Source: Sabulitectum sp964386635
Lineage (GTDB): Bacteria; Fermentibacterota; Fermentibacteria; Fermentibacterales; JCC-6
DNA: 64,000 nt
Assembly: GCA_964386635.1 (NCBI GenBank)
Contig: CAYLRO010000006.1
Location: 1-64,000, forward strand
Direction of reading: 5' to 3'
The notes under the pieces are model-generated. The model searched no databases and was not told where the DNA came from. It worked only from the letters and a program-made list of their open reading frames with translations. The first letter of the stretch is position 1; each line of letters opens with the position of its first letter. Shown here in pieces: positions 34,905 through 44,636 of the stretch. A program made the translations under genes and the position numbers.

Positions 34905-34930
34905 GTTGGGTTGCCATGGAGGTATAAACT

Positions 34931-35368
34931 GTGAACTGCTTTCTAATACCGTTTCTTTTGTGGAGAGGCATTCTCTTTGCTCTGCCGGATGAGGTTCCGC
35001 CGCCTTCTCCAGGAGAAAGAATTGCACATGTAAACATTGAAGAACAGGTAATTGTTTTCCTTGAGGGCGACAGAGAGGCGAATCTGGCAATTGTTTCCAC
35101 TGGCAGTCCGCCCAGGCACTCAACTCCCAGAGGTGAATTCGAGATACTCTACAAAAGGTGGGCACCTGTTTCCAGTACATACAGAGTAAGAATGCCTTAC
35201 TGGCAATGTCTTGAGGAAAGCGGAGCAATCGGTCTTCACCAGGCATCCCCAGGGGTGGAACACAGGCTTGGTGAAGCTCTTTCACACGGATGCGTCAGAT
35301 TGGGATTTTTTACAGCCAGATGGGCCTACTACTGGCTTCCTGTGGGAGCCCGGGTAATTATTGATTAA
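34931..35368 (+). CDS. L,D-transpeptidase (YkuD family)
   Basis: A small 145-residue exported enzyme. The N-terminal hydrophobic segment (about 1-17) should direct it to the periplasm. The catalytic motif SHGCVRL gives His119 and nucleophile Cys121, and GEF plus IGLHQA complete the YkuD fold. Such enzymes make 3-3 cross-links in peptidoglycan or attach proteins to it. The start is GTG, eight bases after GGAGG. It stands alone between a divergent lipoprotein gene and the convergent manC. Confidence 0.9.
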   Translation: MNCFLIPFLLWRGILFALPDEVPPPSPGERIAHVNIEEQVIVFLEGDREANLAIVSTGSPPRHSTPRGEFEILYKRWAPVSSTYRVRMPYWQCLEESGAIGLHQASPGVEHRLGEALSHGCVRLGFFTARWAYYWLPVGARVIID

Positions 35369-35370
35369 CC

Positions 35371-36402
35371 TCAGGTCAGTTCCGGTTTCTCTCTCTCCAG
35401 TTTTTCTACAACACCCTTGATCTTCTGGGATTTCTCATCTGCCATAACCAGAGTAACTCGATCTGTTGTTACCACACACAGATCACTGACACCAACCAGC
35501 ACTGTCAGGCGACCGGTTTCATCAAATACCATTGTATTGGAACAATCCATTTCCAGTTTCTCTCCTGAAGAGACACCGGCCTTCTTGGCTCCGGGCCAGT
35601 CACCTATGTCGCTCCAGCTGAACTCTGCAGGAACAATAACTGCCCTGCGGGTTTTCTCCATTACTCCGTAATCAATTGATTGCGATTCAAGAGCTCCGTA
35701 AACTTCTGCCGGCGGAGAAGTGCTGTCGTCCATATTCTGCAGTGCTTTAAGAAGATCAGGCATGTACCTGCCGAGTTCTTCAAGGAAAACATCAGCTTTC
35801 CATATGAACATGCCGGAGTTCCAGAGGAATTCTTCTGAAGCAACATATTCAAGGGCAGTCGCAGCATCCGGTTTCTCTCTGAAGGTTTTTACCTTCCAGC
35901 CTGGTGAGATCTCCTCACCCTTCTGGAGATAACCGTAACCTGTTGCAGGGTGATCGGGAGGTATCCCTATAGTGCAGAGATAACCCTGCTCTGCAAGGGT
36001 CACCGCTTGTCTGACAGTACTCTCAAAACCGCATTCAGGCTCTATCAGATGATCGCTGGCTGCTACAACCATAACAGCATCACCGCTGCCTCTTCTTCTG
36101 AGTGTTTCAGCCGCCCAGCCTATACACGCTGCAGTATTCCTGCCCACAGGTTCCAGAAGAAGATTCTTCCTGTCCAGCAGCGGAAGCTGTTTTAAAACTG
36201 TGCTGCCGTGCTCTGCTCCGGTTACAACAATAACATTCCCAGGTGCAGCAAGATTCCTGAACCTTCGGGCAGTGATCTGTATCATTGTACCTTGACCAAT
36301 CAGCTCCATGAACTGCTTCGGTCTGGCCTTCACTGACGCCGGCCAGAATCTTGTGCCTCTGCCTCCGGCCATGATCACCGGGAATATATTTTCACCGCTC
36401 AT
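35371..36402 (-). CDS. manC: Mannose-1-phosphate guanylyltransferase
   Basis: Makes GDP-mannose from mannose 1-phosphate and GTP. The nucleotidyltransferase signature is IMAGGRGTRFWPAS with PKQF, followed by EPVGRNTAACIGWAA and WSDIGDW. The 343 residues cover only the pyrophosphorylase domain, without the fused isomerase found in some ManC proteins. That activity is encoded by the adjacent manA. I start it at ATG 36402, seven bases after GAGG. A TTG two codons earlier is possible. It overlaps manA by 11 bases. Confidence 0.92.
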   Translation of the reverse strand: MSGENIFPVIMAGGRGTRFWPASVKARPKQFMELIGQGTMIQITARRFRNLAAPGNVIVVTGAEHGSTVLKQLPLLDRKNLLLEPVGRNTAACIGWAAETLRRRGSGDAVMVVAASDHLIEPECGFESTVRQAVTLAEQGYLCTIGIPPDHPATGYGYLQKGEEISPGWKVKTFREKPDAATALEYVASEEFLWNSGMFIWKADVFLEELGRYMPDLLKALQNMDDSTSPPAEVYGALESQSIDYGVMEKTRRAVIVPAEFSWSDIGDWPGAKKAGVSSGEKLEMDCSNTMVFDETGRLTVLVGVSDLCVVTTDRVTLVMADEKSQKIKGVVEKLEREKPELT

Positions 36403-37174
36403 TCTCAATCCTCACTATCCAGGTCTCGCCGCTGGTTTTCAGCTCTCCTCCATCAGCGGAGAAATAACACTTTCCGGTGCTGTGGGCATACGTAATTTCC
36501 ATAGGCGCCAGATGAACAGTACCGGCACCTGTATTTCTCAGAGAATAGTCTTCCGTTGAAAGAGGAAGCTTCACGATTTTTTCTGCTTTGCCCTGACTGC
36601 TCCAGTCAATGGCAGCAAGACCCTTCTCTGTATGAAGTTCTCTTTGGTTACCCCTGGAATCACGCCTGCCGTAATCCCAGAGCCTGTAGGTGATGTTGCA
36701 GTTGAGTTGTACCTCAAGCACGGTAAGTCCACCACCCAGGGCATGAATCGTACCGGCAGGAAGGTGAAAAAGATCCCCGGGTTCAGCCGGGAAAGACAGG
36801 AGCAATTCTTCCACTGATCCCTGCTTCACAGCTCCGGCGAACTCTTCTGCAGATATCCCCTCTCTTATTCCGTGGAGAATTCTGCCACCCCCTTCAAGTA
36901 CTGCCCAGGATTCATCCTTTACCGGATATATTCTGTTTTTACCCGGGTGAACCTGCACTGAGAGATCACGCCTGGAATGAAGGGTTTTCAGGATTAAAGG
37001 AACCTTCCCCCGGGGGAAAAATGAAGACAGCTTTTTCTCTTCACCGGTATCGCTCCGCAGGATGGTTTCACTGCAGAACAGCCATATCTCCCCTACGGGA
37101 TCGCCATTATCCCTGCAGGAAGGAAGAGAACCCCAAATCCGCTCTACTCTTACAGGAAGACACTCCCAGATCAC
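36392..37174 (-). CDS. manA: Mannose-6-phosphate isomerase, class I
   Basis: Interconverts fructose 6-phosphate and mannose 6-phosphate. The zinc-site motif VQVHPG (about 95-100), ESWAVLEGG, PAGTIHALG and the C-terminal beta region are present. At 260 residues it is a short form compared with E. coli ManA (391). It overlaps the C26 hydrolase stop (ATGA) upstream and manC downstream. Together with manC it provides GDP-mannose, though no phosphomannomutase is seen here. Confidence 0.88.
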   Translation of the reverse strand: MIWECLPVRVERIWGSLPSCRDNGDPVGEIWLFCSETILRSDTGEEKKLSSFFPRGKVPLILKTLHSRRDLSVQVHPGKNRIYPVKDESWAVLEGGGRILHGIREGISAEEFAGAVKQGSVEELLLSFPAEPGDLFHLPAGTIHALGGGLTVLEVQLNCNITYRLWDYGRRDSRGNQRELHTEKGLAAIDWSSQGKAEKIVKLPLSTEDYSLRNTGAGTVHLAPMEITYAHSTGKCYFSADGGELKTSGETWIVRIENER

Positions 37175-37884
37175 AAAATCCTCGCAATCTCTATAAACCT
37201 TTTCATTATATCCGGTCCTGTGGAATCCCGCTCAGGATGCCACTGAACGCCTAAAACTCTGCGGTCATGGCTTTCAATGGCTTCAATGAGACCATCGGGA
37301 CTTTCAGCGCAGACGCTGAATCCTTCAGGGGCTCGGGAAAGAACCTGATGATGGCAGGAGGATACACTTGCAGAATTACCAAGAATATCATGCAGAAGTG
37401 TTCCATGCTCCATTGTAACCCGATGTACTAAAGGCTTGCGGTCTGCTGTCTCATGTTCAATATGCTTTTCCACTCCGGAATCAATATCCTGTATCAAAGA
37501 TGCTCCGTGAACAATCCCCACAAGCTGCATTCCAAGACAGATCCCCAGAACCGGTATGTCAAGCCTCCTGGCAGCTCTGTACAGGTCCATATCCCAGCCG
37601 GGTCTTTTAATCCGGGGATTTCTGCTGCCCTGGTCCTTCTGCCGGAAAAGGGACGGATCCGGATCGCCGCCTCCGGAAAGAATGAGCATATCGCAGTTCT
37701 CAAGAAGAATCTCATGAGAAGCGTTGTGAACAGGTATAATCCCCCGGGGAATAACACCTGCTTCAGCCAGCATGTCTATGTATGATCTGTTAAGGCAATA
37801 TCTATATTCTCCGTAAATATCCTGCTCAGATACACCGTATGGCTCCCACACCATGGAGACCGCAGCGGTCAGCGTTCTGTTCAC
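37171..37884 (-). CDS. Class I glutamine amidotransferase-like hydrolase (peptidase C26, PuuD-like)
   Basis: A 237-residue cytoplasmic hydrolase. The nucleophile elbow GICLGMQLVG has the catalytic Cys, and VQWHPE near the C-terminus supplies the His-Glu pair. SGGGDPDPSLF matches gamma-glutamyl-gamma-aminobutyrate hydrolase-type C26 enzymes, which cleave gamma-glutamyl amides. No polyamine genes are nearby, so the substrate is open. The start is GTG at 37884, following nadA by three bases. Confidence 0.85.
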   Translation of the reverse strand: MNRTLTAAVSMVWEPYGVSEQDIYGEYRYCLNRSYIDMLAEAGVIPRGIIPVHNASHEILLENCDMLILSGGGDPDPSLFRQKDQGSRNPRIKRPGWDMDLYRAARRLDIPVLGICLGMQLVGIVHGASLIQDIDSGVEKHIEHETADRKPLVHRVTMEHGTLLHDILGNSASVSSCHHQVLSRAPEGFSVCAESPDGLIEAIESHDRRVLGVQWHPERDSTGPDIMKRFIEIARIL

Positions 37885-37887
37885 CTG

Positions 37888-38799
37888 TCAACCGATCTCT
37901 GTCATTCTTCTAACAGAAGCTGCGGCTTTTTCGGCAATGGCCCCTGGGATTAATACTTCATTCCCTGGAGATTCAAGGGCAAGAAGAATTCCTTCAGGCG
38001 TGGTGAAACCCATATCCTGGCAGACAATGTTACCGGCTGCAAGGAATTGTCTGTCAGGGAAAAGTGTTTCCAGCCTGTATATCATGCCCTCTTCAGTGCC
38101 GATAATGAATCTTCCGGCAGAAGAATTTTCCACGTACCTTATCATTCCGCCTGTTCCCAGAACATGATCCGCTTCCTTCCAGAATACAGGGGGTGTTTCA
38201 GGATGAACCAGAGTTACTGCATCGGACCACTGAGCTTTTTTGCTGAACAGGTCCCGGATATCAGCACCGCTGTGGCAATGACACCCTCCCTGCCAGATAT
38301 GCACTTTCTTATGGGAATTTTCCCTTACCCATGTTCCAAGATTTCTGTCAGGGCCGAAGATCAGTTCTTTCCCCGGGGCAGCCATTGCAACTTCCACCGA
38401 ATTTGCACTGGTGCAGCAGGACCATGCTTCCGCTTTCACTTCCAGAGTGGAGTTAACGTACACCACAGCAGGAACACCAGGGTACTGCTTCTTCATGGAT
38501 CTCAGATCTTCGGCATTCATGCACGCAGCAAGGGAGCAGCTGGCATCAGGTGCCGCCAGAACCACTCTGCTGTCTGGAGAAAGAAGCTTTGCAGTTTCCG
38601 CCATGAATCTGACACCACAGAATATCACAAGCTCTGCACTTTTCCTGGCGGCAATTCTGGAAAGCTCCAGAGAATCTCCCACATGGTCAGCAATATCCTG
38701 CACTGCACCGGGTTGATAGCTGTGCGCCAGTATCAGTGCATCCTTTTCGCTCCTGAGTCTCTCTATTTCATCTGATATTCTGCTGGTCATCTCAGTCAC
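37888..38799 (-). CDS. nadA: Quinolinate synthase
   Basis: Condenses iminoaspartate and dihydroxyacetone phosphate in NAD synthesis using a 4Fe-4S cluster. Conserved parts are LAHSYQPGAVQDIADHVGDS, FCGVRFMAETAKLL, the Cys-bearing PDASCSLAACM, WQGGCHCHSG and CQDMGFTT. The 303 residues match the compact NadA type. The start is GTG at 38799 overlapping the mnmA stop, or ATG three codons later. No nadB or nadC is in the window. Confidence 0.94.
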   Translation of the reverse strand: MTEMTSRISDEIERLRSEKDALILAHSYQPGAVQDIADHVGDSLELSRIAARKSAELVIFCGVRFMAETAKLLSPDSRVVLAAPDASCSLAACMNAEDLRSMKKQYPGVPAVVYVNSTLEVKAEAWSCCTSANSVEVAMAAPGKELIFGPDRNLGTWVRENSHKKVHIWQGGCHCHSGADIRDLFSKKAQWSDAVTLVHPETPPVFWKEADHVLGTGGMIRYVENSSAGRFIIGTEEGMIYRLETLFPDRQFLAAGNIVCQDMGFTTPEGILLALESPGNEVLIPGAIAEKAAASVRRMTEIG

Positions 38800-39772
38800 C
38801 TGCCTTAATGGAGATGATTCCCCCGCCGATTACTCCGTTGCCTGAAAACATTGCACCAACCTGCCCTGGTGCAACTGATCTCTGAGGTTCATGGAATTTT
38901 ACCACCGCAGAGTCATTTTCAATATCCGGTATAACTGTTACCTGAAATGCCGGCTTTCTGTATCTGGTCTGCAGGAGACACTGGAACGGCTCGCCGTGAG
39001 GCTTCTGCAGCCAGTTGATACTATTCAGAAAGCAGATTTTGCTGTAAAGGTCTGATTTGTCCCCTATGATTACCCTGTTACGCTTTCTGTCAAGCCTGAC
39101 AACATACTTTTTCTCCTTGTGGGCTCCAATGCCTTTTCTCTGTCCAGGTGTAAAACCTGCAAGGCCATTGTGAGTACCGGCTTTTTCCCCTGCCACGGTA
39201 ACTATCTCACCAGGCAGGCCATCTCCTCCGGGAACAAAGCACAAATCCTGACTCTCTTTCCTGATGAAGGGAAGTCCGGAAGATATCACCTGAGTACGAA
39301 CATGGGACTTCATTGAGTGTGCCAGGGGGAAAAAGCACCTGTGAAGAATTTCCGCTGATACCAGTGAGAGAAAGTATGCCTGATCCTTTGTGTGATCAGA
39401 CCCTCTTGTGAGGATACCGTCGGTGAACCCTGCATAGTGCCCTGTAACCAGTACTTCATCATCCCTGAGAGCGGAAAAGGGAAGAGCAAGTTTGACCCTT
39501 GCGTTGCACAGTGCACAGGGGTTCGGAGTAAGACCCATGTGCATCATGTTCTCAGAAGGATTCTTTACACATGTGTTGAAAGAGGTTCCTGCATCAATAA
39601 CAACAAGGGGAATTCCCAGAGCAGAGCAACTCCTGGAAACCTCAGAGGGAACACCCTCCTGCCGGACATCAACAAAAACTGCTCTGACAGTGGGATATAG
39701 CCGGCTGCACATAAGCAGAGCAGCTGTGGAATCCACACCGCCGGATACGCATACCAGTGCCGAGTCAATCAA
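38792..39772 (-). CDS. mnmA: tRNA-specific 2-thiouridylase
   Basis: Thiolates U34 of tRNAs for Lys, Glu and Gln. The PP-loop SGGVDSTAALL binds ATP. The two catalytic cysteines are in NPCALCN and SQDLCFVPGG, and TKDQAYFLS is typical. At 326 residues it is slightly short against about 360. The start appears to be TTG at 39772, directly after apgM. No ATG is available before the PP-loop. Confidence 0.92.
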   Translation of the reverse strand: MIDSALVCVSGGVDSTAALLMCSRLYPTVRAVFVDVRQEGVPSEVSRSCSALGIPLVVIDAGTSFNTCVKNPSENMMHMGLTPNPCALCNARVKLALPFSALRDDEVLVTGHYAGFTDGILTRGSDHTKDQAYFLSLVSAEILHRCFFPLAHSMKSHVRTQVISSGLPFIRKESQDLCFVPGGDGLPGEIVTVAGEKAGTHNGLAGFTPGQRKGIGAHKEKKYVVRLDRKRNRVIIGDKSDLYSKICFLNSINWLQKPHGEPFQCLLQTRYRKPAFQVTVIPDIENDSAVVKFHEPQRSVAPGQVGAMFSGNGVIGGGIISIKAGD

Positions 39773-39774
39773 AA

Positions 39775-40986
39775 TCAGGCGCCGAACTTGCCCAGCCTGC
39801 CAGACGCGGCAAGAAGCAGCGACATCAATTCACTTCCCTGAAAGGTCCCCAGCGAACCGGTGGAGGCTTCCCGTTCGGTAAATCTGCAGTTCCATCCGGT
39901 TCTCTGTGGACCGCCGTGTATCATCACAGGCACCGGGTGCCAGCTGTGAAGCTTCATAGGGCACGGAGTTGAATGGTCACCGGTTATGCACACCACATCA
40001 AACCCGCAGTCAAGGATCGCAGGAATGGCACGGTCAAATTTTTCTATCTCAGAAACTTTCCGGAGATGGTCACCGTCTTCACCTGAGCTGTCTGTGTACT
40101 TGTGGTGAAGAAACACGAAATCGCTTCCGTTTTTAAGAGCCGCTGATGCGGCTGCCACTTCTCCAGTCAGGTCTGCAGGCTCCACAGGCAGAACTTTCAT
40201 GCCAGCCATTGAAGCAACTCCCCTGTACATGGGATAGAGAGCAACTGCAGATGCGTTAAGTTTGAATCTTTCCTTTAATCCGGGAAGTTCCTCGTGAAGT
40301 GCAAAGCCCCTGAGAAGAATTCCGTTTGCAGGTTTCTTCCCCTGAAGGATGTGAAAAGCCGAGGATATGAATTCTCTGATTATCTCAGCGGAGTACTCTG
40401 CCTCAGGTGAGGTGATCCTGACGTCAAGAGGTTTCGCTCCTGTAAGCCCCGGATCAGTATCCCTGATGTCCTGAGACAGACCTGAACCTCTGAATACCAC
40501 ACAGGCTCTGTGCTCTTTCACAGGCTCAACAAAAACCTCTATCCCCTGAATTCTGATACTTTTAAGTTCATTAACCAGTTCTTCGCATTTCTCAGTGGAA
40601 ATCCTCCCGGCTCTTCTGTCGGTTATCACTCCGGTACTGTCCAGAGAACAGAAATTGATCCTGGCAGCAAGATCACCGTGCTGCAGATTAAACCCGATCC
40701 CCAGAGCTGCAAGGGCACCTCTGCCAACCAGATACTTCACAGGATCATATCCGAAAAGGGCAAGGTGACCAGGGCCGCTCCCAGGTGTTATTCCCCTGCC
40801 CACAGGAATCTGCTGCCCCAGAGCAGAAGCAGATGCCAGCCTGTCCATGTTAGGTGTTTCTGCAGCTTCCAGAGGTGTCAGTCCCTGCAGTTCCGGAATG
40901 GCAATGTCTCCTACTCCATCCATCACTGCGAGAAGTATGGACCCGCCTTGATCCAGAGCAAGATCGGAAATAATATCCGGATTCAT
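39775..40986 (-). CDS. apgM: 2,3-bisphosphoglycerate-independent phosphoglycerate mutase, archaeal type
   Basis: Interconverts 3- and 2-phosphoglycerate in glycolysis. It is a 403-residue alkaline phosphatase-superfamily enzyme of the ApgM branch. Markers are VMDGVGD (metal-binding Asp), TPNMDRLA, GRGITPGSGPGHLALFGYDP with the nucleophile Ser, and CITGDHSTPCPMKLHSWHPVP with metal-binding Asp and His. ApgM is common in archaea and found in scattered bacteria. AAAGGGG precedes the ATG. Confidence 0.93.
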   Translation of the reverse strand: MNPDIISDLALDQGGSILLAVMDGVGDIAIPELQGLTPLEAAETPNMDRLASASALGQQIPVGRGITPGSGPGHLALFGYDPVKYLVGRGALAALGIGFNLQHGDLAARINFCSLDSTGVITDRRAGRISTEKCEELVNELKSIRIQGIEVFVEPVKEHRACVVFRGSGLSQDIRDTDPGLTGAKPLDVRITSPEAEYSAEIIREFISSAFHILQGKKPANGILLRGFALHEELPGLKERFKLNASAVALYPMYRGVASMAGMKVLPVEPADLTGEVAAASAALKNGSDFVFLHHKYTDSSGEDGDHLRKVSEIEKFDRAIPAILDCGFDVVCITGDHSTPCPMKLHSWHPVPVMIHGGPQRTGWNCRFTEREASTGSLGTFQGSELMSLLLAASGRLGKFGA

Positions 40987-41001
40987 TCAGGTCCCCTTTC
41001 T

Positions 41002-42024
41002 TCAGGAATAGTCGATTGTACCGGTATCGGTTATTACACCGGCGGTAAAGGGCTTTGCCCCTGCTGCTTCCAGCGCCTTCAGCGTTCTGCCCGGCTGTTC
41101 TGTCGCTATCAGGAAGCCTGCTCCCATGTTGAAAGCTCTTCTCATCTCAGTTTCAGCAATACCGCCCAGTTTACCTATCAAACTGAATATTGGCGGGATA
41201 TTCCAGGAAGGGGTGATAAGAGCACCGCATCCTACAGGAAGGATCCTGACTAGATTCCCCGGTATTCCTCCTCCTGTTATGTGAGCCATTCCGGTCACCA
41301 GTTTCTCCTCAAGAAGAGGCTTCATCTCTTTCAGATAGCTTTTGTGCACCTGAAGAAGCGCTTCTCCAACCGATACACCTTCAAGCTCATCAGGCCTGCT
41401 GTCTACTGAAAGACCTTCCTTCTCGAAAAGAACTGCTCTGGCCAGAGAATACCCGTTTGTGTGAAGCCCTGAAGAAGGCAAACCGATGAGCGTCTGACCT
41501 GGAGCAACAGCAGATCCGTCAATTATCATTGAGCGCTCCACCACTCCCACTATGGTCCCTGCAACATCATAGTCACCCCTGTTGTAAAAACCGGGCATTT
41601 CAGCTGTCTCACCACCGAGAAGGGCAAATCCGTTATCTGAACATGCTTTTGCCAGACCTGTAACTATTGCAGCTGCAACTGAGGCATCAAGGCTTCCGCA
41701 GGCAATGTAATCCATGAAGAAAAGTGGAATTGCTCCCTGCACAAGAATATCATTCACACAGTGATTCACAAGATCACTTCCAACTGTTGAATAGCTTCCC
41801 TGCATGGAAGCTACCTTCAGTTTCGTTCCAACCCCGTCTGTACTGGCCACAAGAACAGGTTCGTTCATCCCGCCGAAATCAGCTTTGTAGAGCCCTCCGA
41901 AGTGGCCAAGTTCCGAGAGAACATTACTGTTGAAGGTCTTTTTGACTTCCTTCTTCATCAGCTCGATAGCTCTTGTTCCCTCATCAATATCAACACCGCT
42001 GGACCTGTAATCGATTCCGCTCAT
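41002..42024 (-). CDS. purM: Phosphoribosylformylglycinamidine cyclo-ligase (AIR synthetase)
   Basis: Closes the imidazole ring in purine synthesis. The 340 residues contain STDGVGTKLKVA, VNHCVNDILVQGA, PLFFMDYIACG, LLGGETAEMPG, LPSSGLHTNGYSL and MAHITGGGIPGN, all characteristic of PurM. It shares a four-base overlap (ATGA) with the PfkB kinase gene upstream. No other purine genes are in this window. Confidence 0.96.
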   Translation of the reverse strand: MSGIDYRSSGVDIDEGTRAIELMKKEVKKTFNSNVLSELGHFGGLYKADFGGMNEPVLVASTDGVGTKLKVASMQGSYSTVGSDLVNHCVNDILVQGAIPLFFMDYIACGSLDASVAAAIVTGLAKACSDNGFALLGGETAEMPGFYNRGDYDVAGTIVGVVERSMIIDGSAVAPGQTLIGLPSSGLHTNGYSLARAVLFEKEGLSVDSRPDELEGVSVGEALLQVHKSYLKEMKPLLEEKLVTGMAHITGGGIPGNLVRILPVGCGALITPSWNIPPIFSLIGKLGGIAETEMRRAFNMGAGFLIATEQPGRTLKALEAAGAKPFTAGVITDTGTIDYS

Positions 42025-42938
42025 TCTTTAACCCTGTCCAGCTGGTTGGTTGAAAGGTAGAAGTTCAATCTCTCGTCTATCTGAGCCCTGTCCAGCTCTC
42101 TCAGGGCCTCAACACCAAATCCGCCAATGGCAAAACTGGCGGTGACTGAACCATAGCAGAGTCCCCGTGTAATGTTCCTGAAAGTCAGAGGTCCACCGAC
42201 ACCTGAAAGGAAGCCCAGCATTCCAGCTGCAAAACTGTCCCCTGCTCCGGTAGGATCTATTACTTTGTCCACAGGACATGCAGGAAGAAGGAATGGCCTG
42301 GGACCGCCCAGTACCATCACGCCACTTGCACCAAGTTTTATTACAACAAACCTGGGACCTCTCTTGAGAATGTATCTTCCTGCTCTGAACAGATCGGAAC
42401 AACCGGAAATCTGTCTGGCCTCAGAAGCGTTCACAAAGAGAAGGTCAACTCTCTTCATTGCTTTTAAAACAGCTTCTTTTTTGTGTTCAATCCAGAGGTT
42501 CATGGTGTCCATGGCGATCCAGACCGGATCTTCCACCTGTTCAAGCACCTGAAGCTGAAGCTCGGGATCAATGTTTGCAAGAAATACGCAGGGGGTTTTC
42601 CTGTAGCTTTCCGGCAGTTCAGGTTCAAAACTGGCAAAAACACCCAGTTCAGTTCTGATGGTTCTGGCATCTCCGAAATCCGGGCCGTAAACACCTTCCC
42701 ACCTGAAAGTAGGGCCTCTTCCTATCTTAAGACCTTCAACATCAACGTTCCTTGTCTTCAGATATTCCTTTTCCCTGCTTGGGAAATCAGGTCCCACAAC
42801 TCCGACAATTCGAACTCTGTCCAGCTGACCCGCGGCAAGACCGAAGTAAACTGCTGAACCACCCAGAGTGTCCTCCGCTTTACCGGCGGGAGTAGTAAGG
42901 GTATCAAGAGCAACCGAGCCTACAACAAGAACAGACAT
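42021..42938 (-). CDS. PfkB family sugar or nucleoside kinase
   Basis: A 305-residue ribokinase-fold kinase. DPTGAGDSFAAGMLGFL is the PfkB signature 2 with the catalytic Asp, and the N-terminal GSVALDTL and GGSAVYFGLAAGQL are the substrate-side glycines. The substrate cannot be fixed from the sequence; adenosine, ribose and fructose phosphates are possible. Its coupling to purM hints at nucleoside metabolism, but this is weak evidence. Confidence 0.85.
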   Translation of the reverse strand: MSVLVVGSVALDTLTTPAGKAEDTLGGSAVYFGLAAGQLDRVRIVGVVGPDFPSREKEYLKTRNVDVEGLKIGRGPTFRWEGVYGPDFGDARTIRTELGVFASFEPELPESYRKTPCVFLANIDPELQLQVLEQVEDPVWIAMDTMNLWIEHKKEAVLKAMKRVDLLFVNASEARQISGCSDLFRAGRYILKRGPRFVVIKLGASGVMVLGGPRPFLLPACPVDKVIDPTGAGDSFAAGMLGFLSGVGGPLTFRNITRGLCYGSVTASFAIGGFGVEALRELDRAQIDERLNFYLSTNQLDRVKE

Positions 42939-42950
42939 GACTGTTCCTCT

Positions 42951-44636
42951 CTACATCTTATCGGGAGCTTTAACCCCGATGATTCTCAAAAGATCACTTA
43001 GTGTGTTTCTCACCGCCATGCAGAGTGTAAGTCTTGCTGCGGTAAGTGATGGATTTTCCGGATCATAAACTCTGTGATGCTGATAGAAACCGTGGAAACA
43101 GGTTGCTATCTCTCCCAGAATGTCAGTTATCCGGTGAGGTTCCAGAGCTTCTGCAGCAGAATGAACTCTCAGGGGAATTGTCTCAAGGAGCCTCATCAGA
43201 TCTCTCTCCCTGTCACCGGTGAGAAGTTCAGAAAACCTGCTGGCTGAGTCTCGGACCGGGTCTGCTTCCGGGATGTTTCTCAAAATACCGGCAATCCTGG
43301 CAAAAGCATACTGAACGTAGAAAACGGGATTGTCATCACTGTCTGATGCAGCTACTGAAAGGTCGAAGTCCATGTGAGCTTCAGCCCTTCTTGTAAGAAA
43401 GATGTACCGTACCACATCTGCCGATCCCACCTCTGCCACAAGATCGCGGAGGGTAACAAAATCTCCGGCTCTGGTGGACATTTTGACCTTTTCTCCATTC
43501 CGCAGCAGCGTGACGAACTGGTGAAGTATGGTTCTCAGAGTACTCTTGACGGTGTCTGAACCCAGAAGACTGCACAGGGCTGCCTCTACATCCTTACAGG
43601 TATCAATGTGATCTGAACCGAAGATATCCACAATGAGATCATAACCCCTTGAGAACTTGTTCAGGTGGTAGGCTATGTCAGGCATTCTGTATGTACAGGT
43701 TCCGTCATCTCTTACTATTACCCTGTCCTCAGGTCTCCCTATCTCAGAGAGTTTCAGCCAGAGTTTCACATGATTTTCACTGTCATTGTAGACAAGATCC
43801 TTCTCCTGAAGCATCTTTACCGCACTGTTAACCGCCTCTGGAATCAGTTCGCTTTCTGCAAAATACCTGTCAAACTTTATTCCAAGAAGTTCCAGGTCCC
43901 GGCGGATAAGCTCGAAGGCTCTTGAGCCTGCGTACTCACGGAAAAGAACGCTCTCTTCAGGCCAGCTCAGGTCATCACCCTTCAGCTTCCTGAGATCTCC
44001 AGCCCAGCCTGTAATGTAATCACCCTGATAACCGCCCTCCGGGATCTCCATCTCCCTGCCCAGGATCTGCATGTATCTGGCAGCCAGGGATTCGGCAAGC
44101 CTTTCCATCTGCTTGCCTGCATCATTGAAATAGTACTCTTTTTCAACTGCCCAGCCGGTTGCTTCCAGAAGGCCGGATACTGCGTCGCCTAATACTGCCT
44201 GCCTGCAATGACCCACAGTAAGGGGACCGGTAGGATTTGAACTGACATACTCAACGAGAACTTTTTTCCCTGATCCTGATTCAGGCATCAACCGGGATAT
44301 CCCGTTCTCTGCAAGGTACTCTGTTATGCAGTGAAGGTACTCGTCTGAAAGTGTGAAGTTCAGGAAGCCGGGACCGTCAACTGAAACCTTCTCCAACTGG
44401 GAAATGCCCTGAACGGAATCAGCCATCACAGCTGCTATTTCCCTGGGAGATTTCTTAAGAACTCCAGCCAGGGGCATTGCTGAACTGCAAGCAAGATCGC
44501 CCAGCTTCAGATTTCTTGACGGAACCACTTCAACCACAGGTTTCTCAATGGAGAAAACTCCTGTAAGAGCTTTCTCCATGGCGCTGGAAAGCTTATTCCG
44601 AATCTGCAGGGGTGATATCAAAGGTGAAGTCATCAC
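42951..44636 (-). CDS. argS: Arginyl-tRNA synthetase
   Basis: A class I synthetase of 561 residues. The HIGH-equivalent motif is in EYVSSNPTGPLTVGHCRQ, with an N-terminal Add-1 domain (about 1-110) and the anticodon-binding DALR domain at the C-terminus (YVQYAFARI). GEKVKMSTRAGDFVTL is in the KMSK position. The start at 44636 overlaps the rsfS gene by 44 bases; an ATG one codon later is equally likely. Confidence 0.95.
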   Translation of the reverse strand: MMTSPLISPLQIRNKLSSAMEKALTGVFSIEKPVVEVVPSRNLKLGDLACSSAMPLAGVLKKSPREIAAVMADSVQGISQLEKVSVDGPGFLNFTLSDEYLHCITEYLAENGISRLMPESGSGKKVLVEYVSSNPTGPLTVGHCRQAVLGDAVSGLLEATGWAVEKEYYFNDAGKQMERLAESLAARYMQILGREMEIPEGGYQGDYITGWAGDLRKLKGDDLSWPEESVLFREYAGSRAFELIRRDLELLGIKFDRYFAESELIPEAVNSAVKMLQEKDLVYNDSENHVKLWLKLSEIGRPEDRVIVRDDGTCTYRMPDIAYHLNKFSRGYDLIVDIFGSDHIDTCKDVEAALCSLLGSDTVKSTLRTILHQFVTLLRNGEKVKMSTRAGDFVTLRDLVAEVGSADVVRYIFLTRRAEAHMDFDLSVAASDSDDNPVFYVQYAFARIAGILRNIPEADPVRDSASRFSELLTGDRERDLMRLLETIPLRVHSAAEALEPHRITDILGEIATCFHGFYQHHRVYDPENPSLTAARLTLCMAVRNTLSDLLRIIGVKAPDKM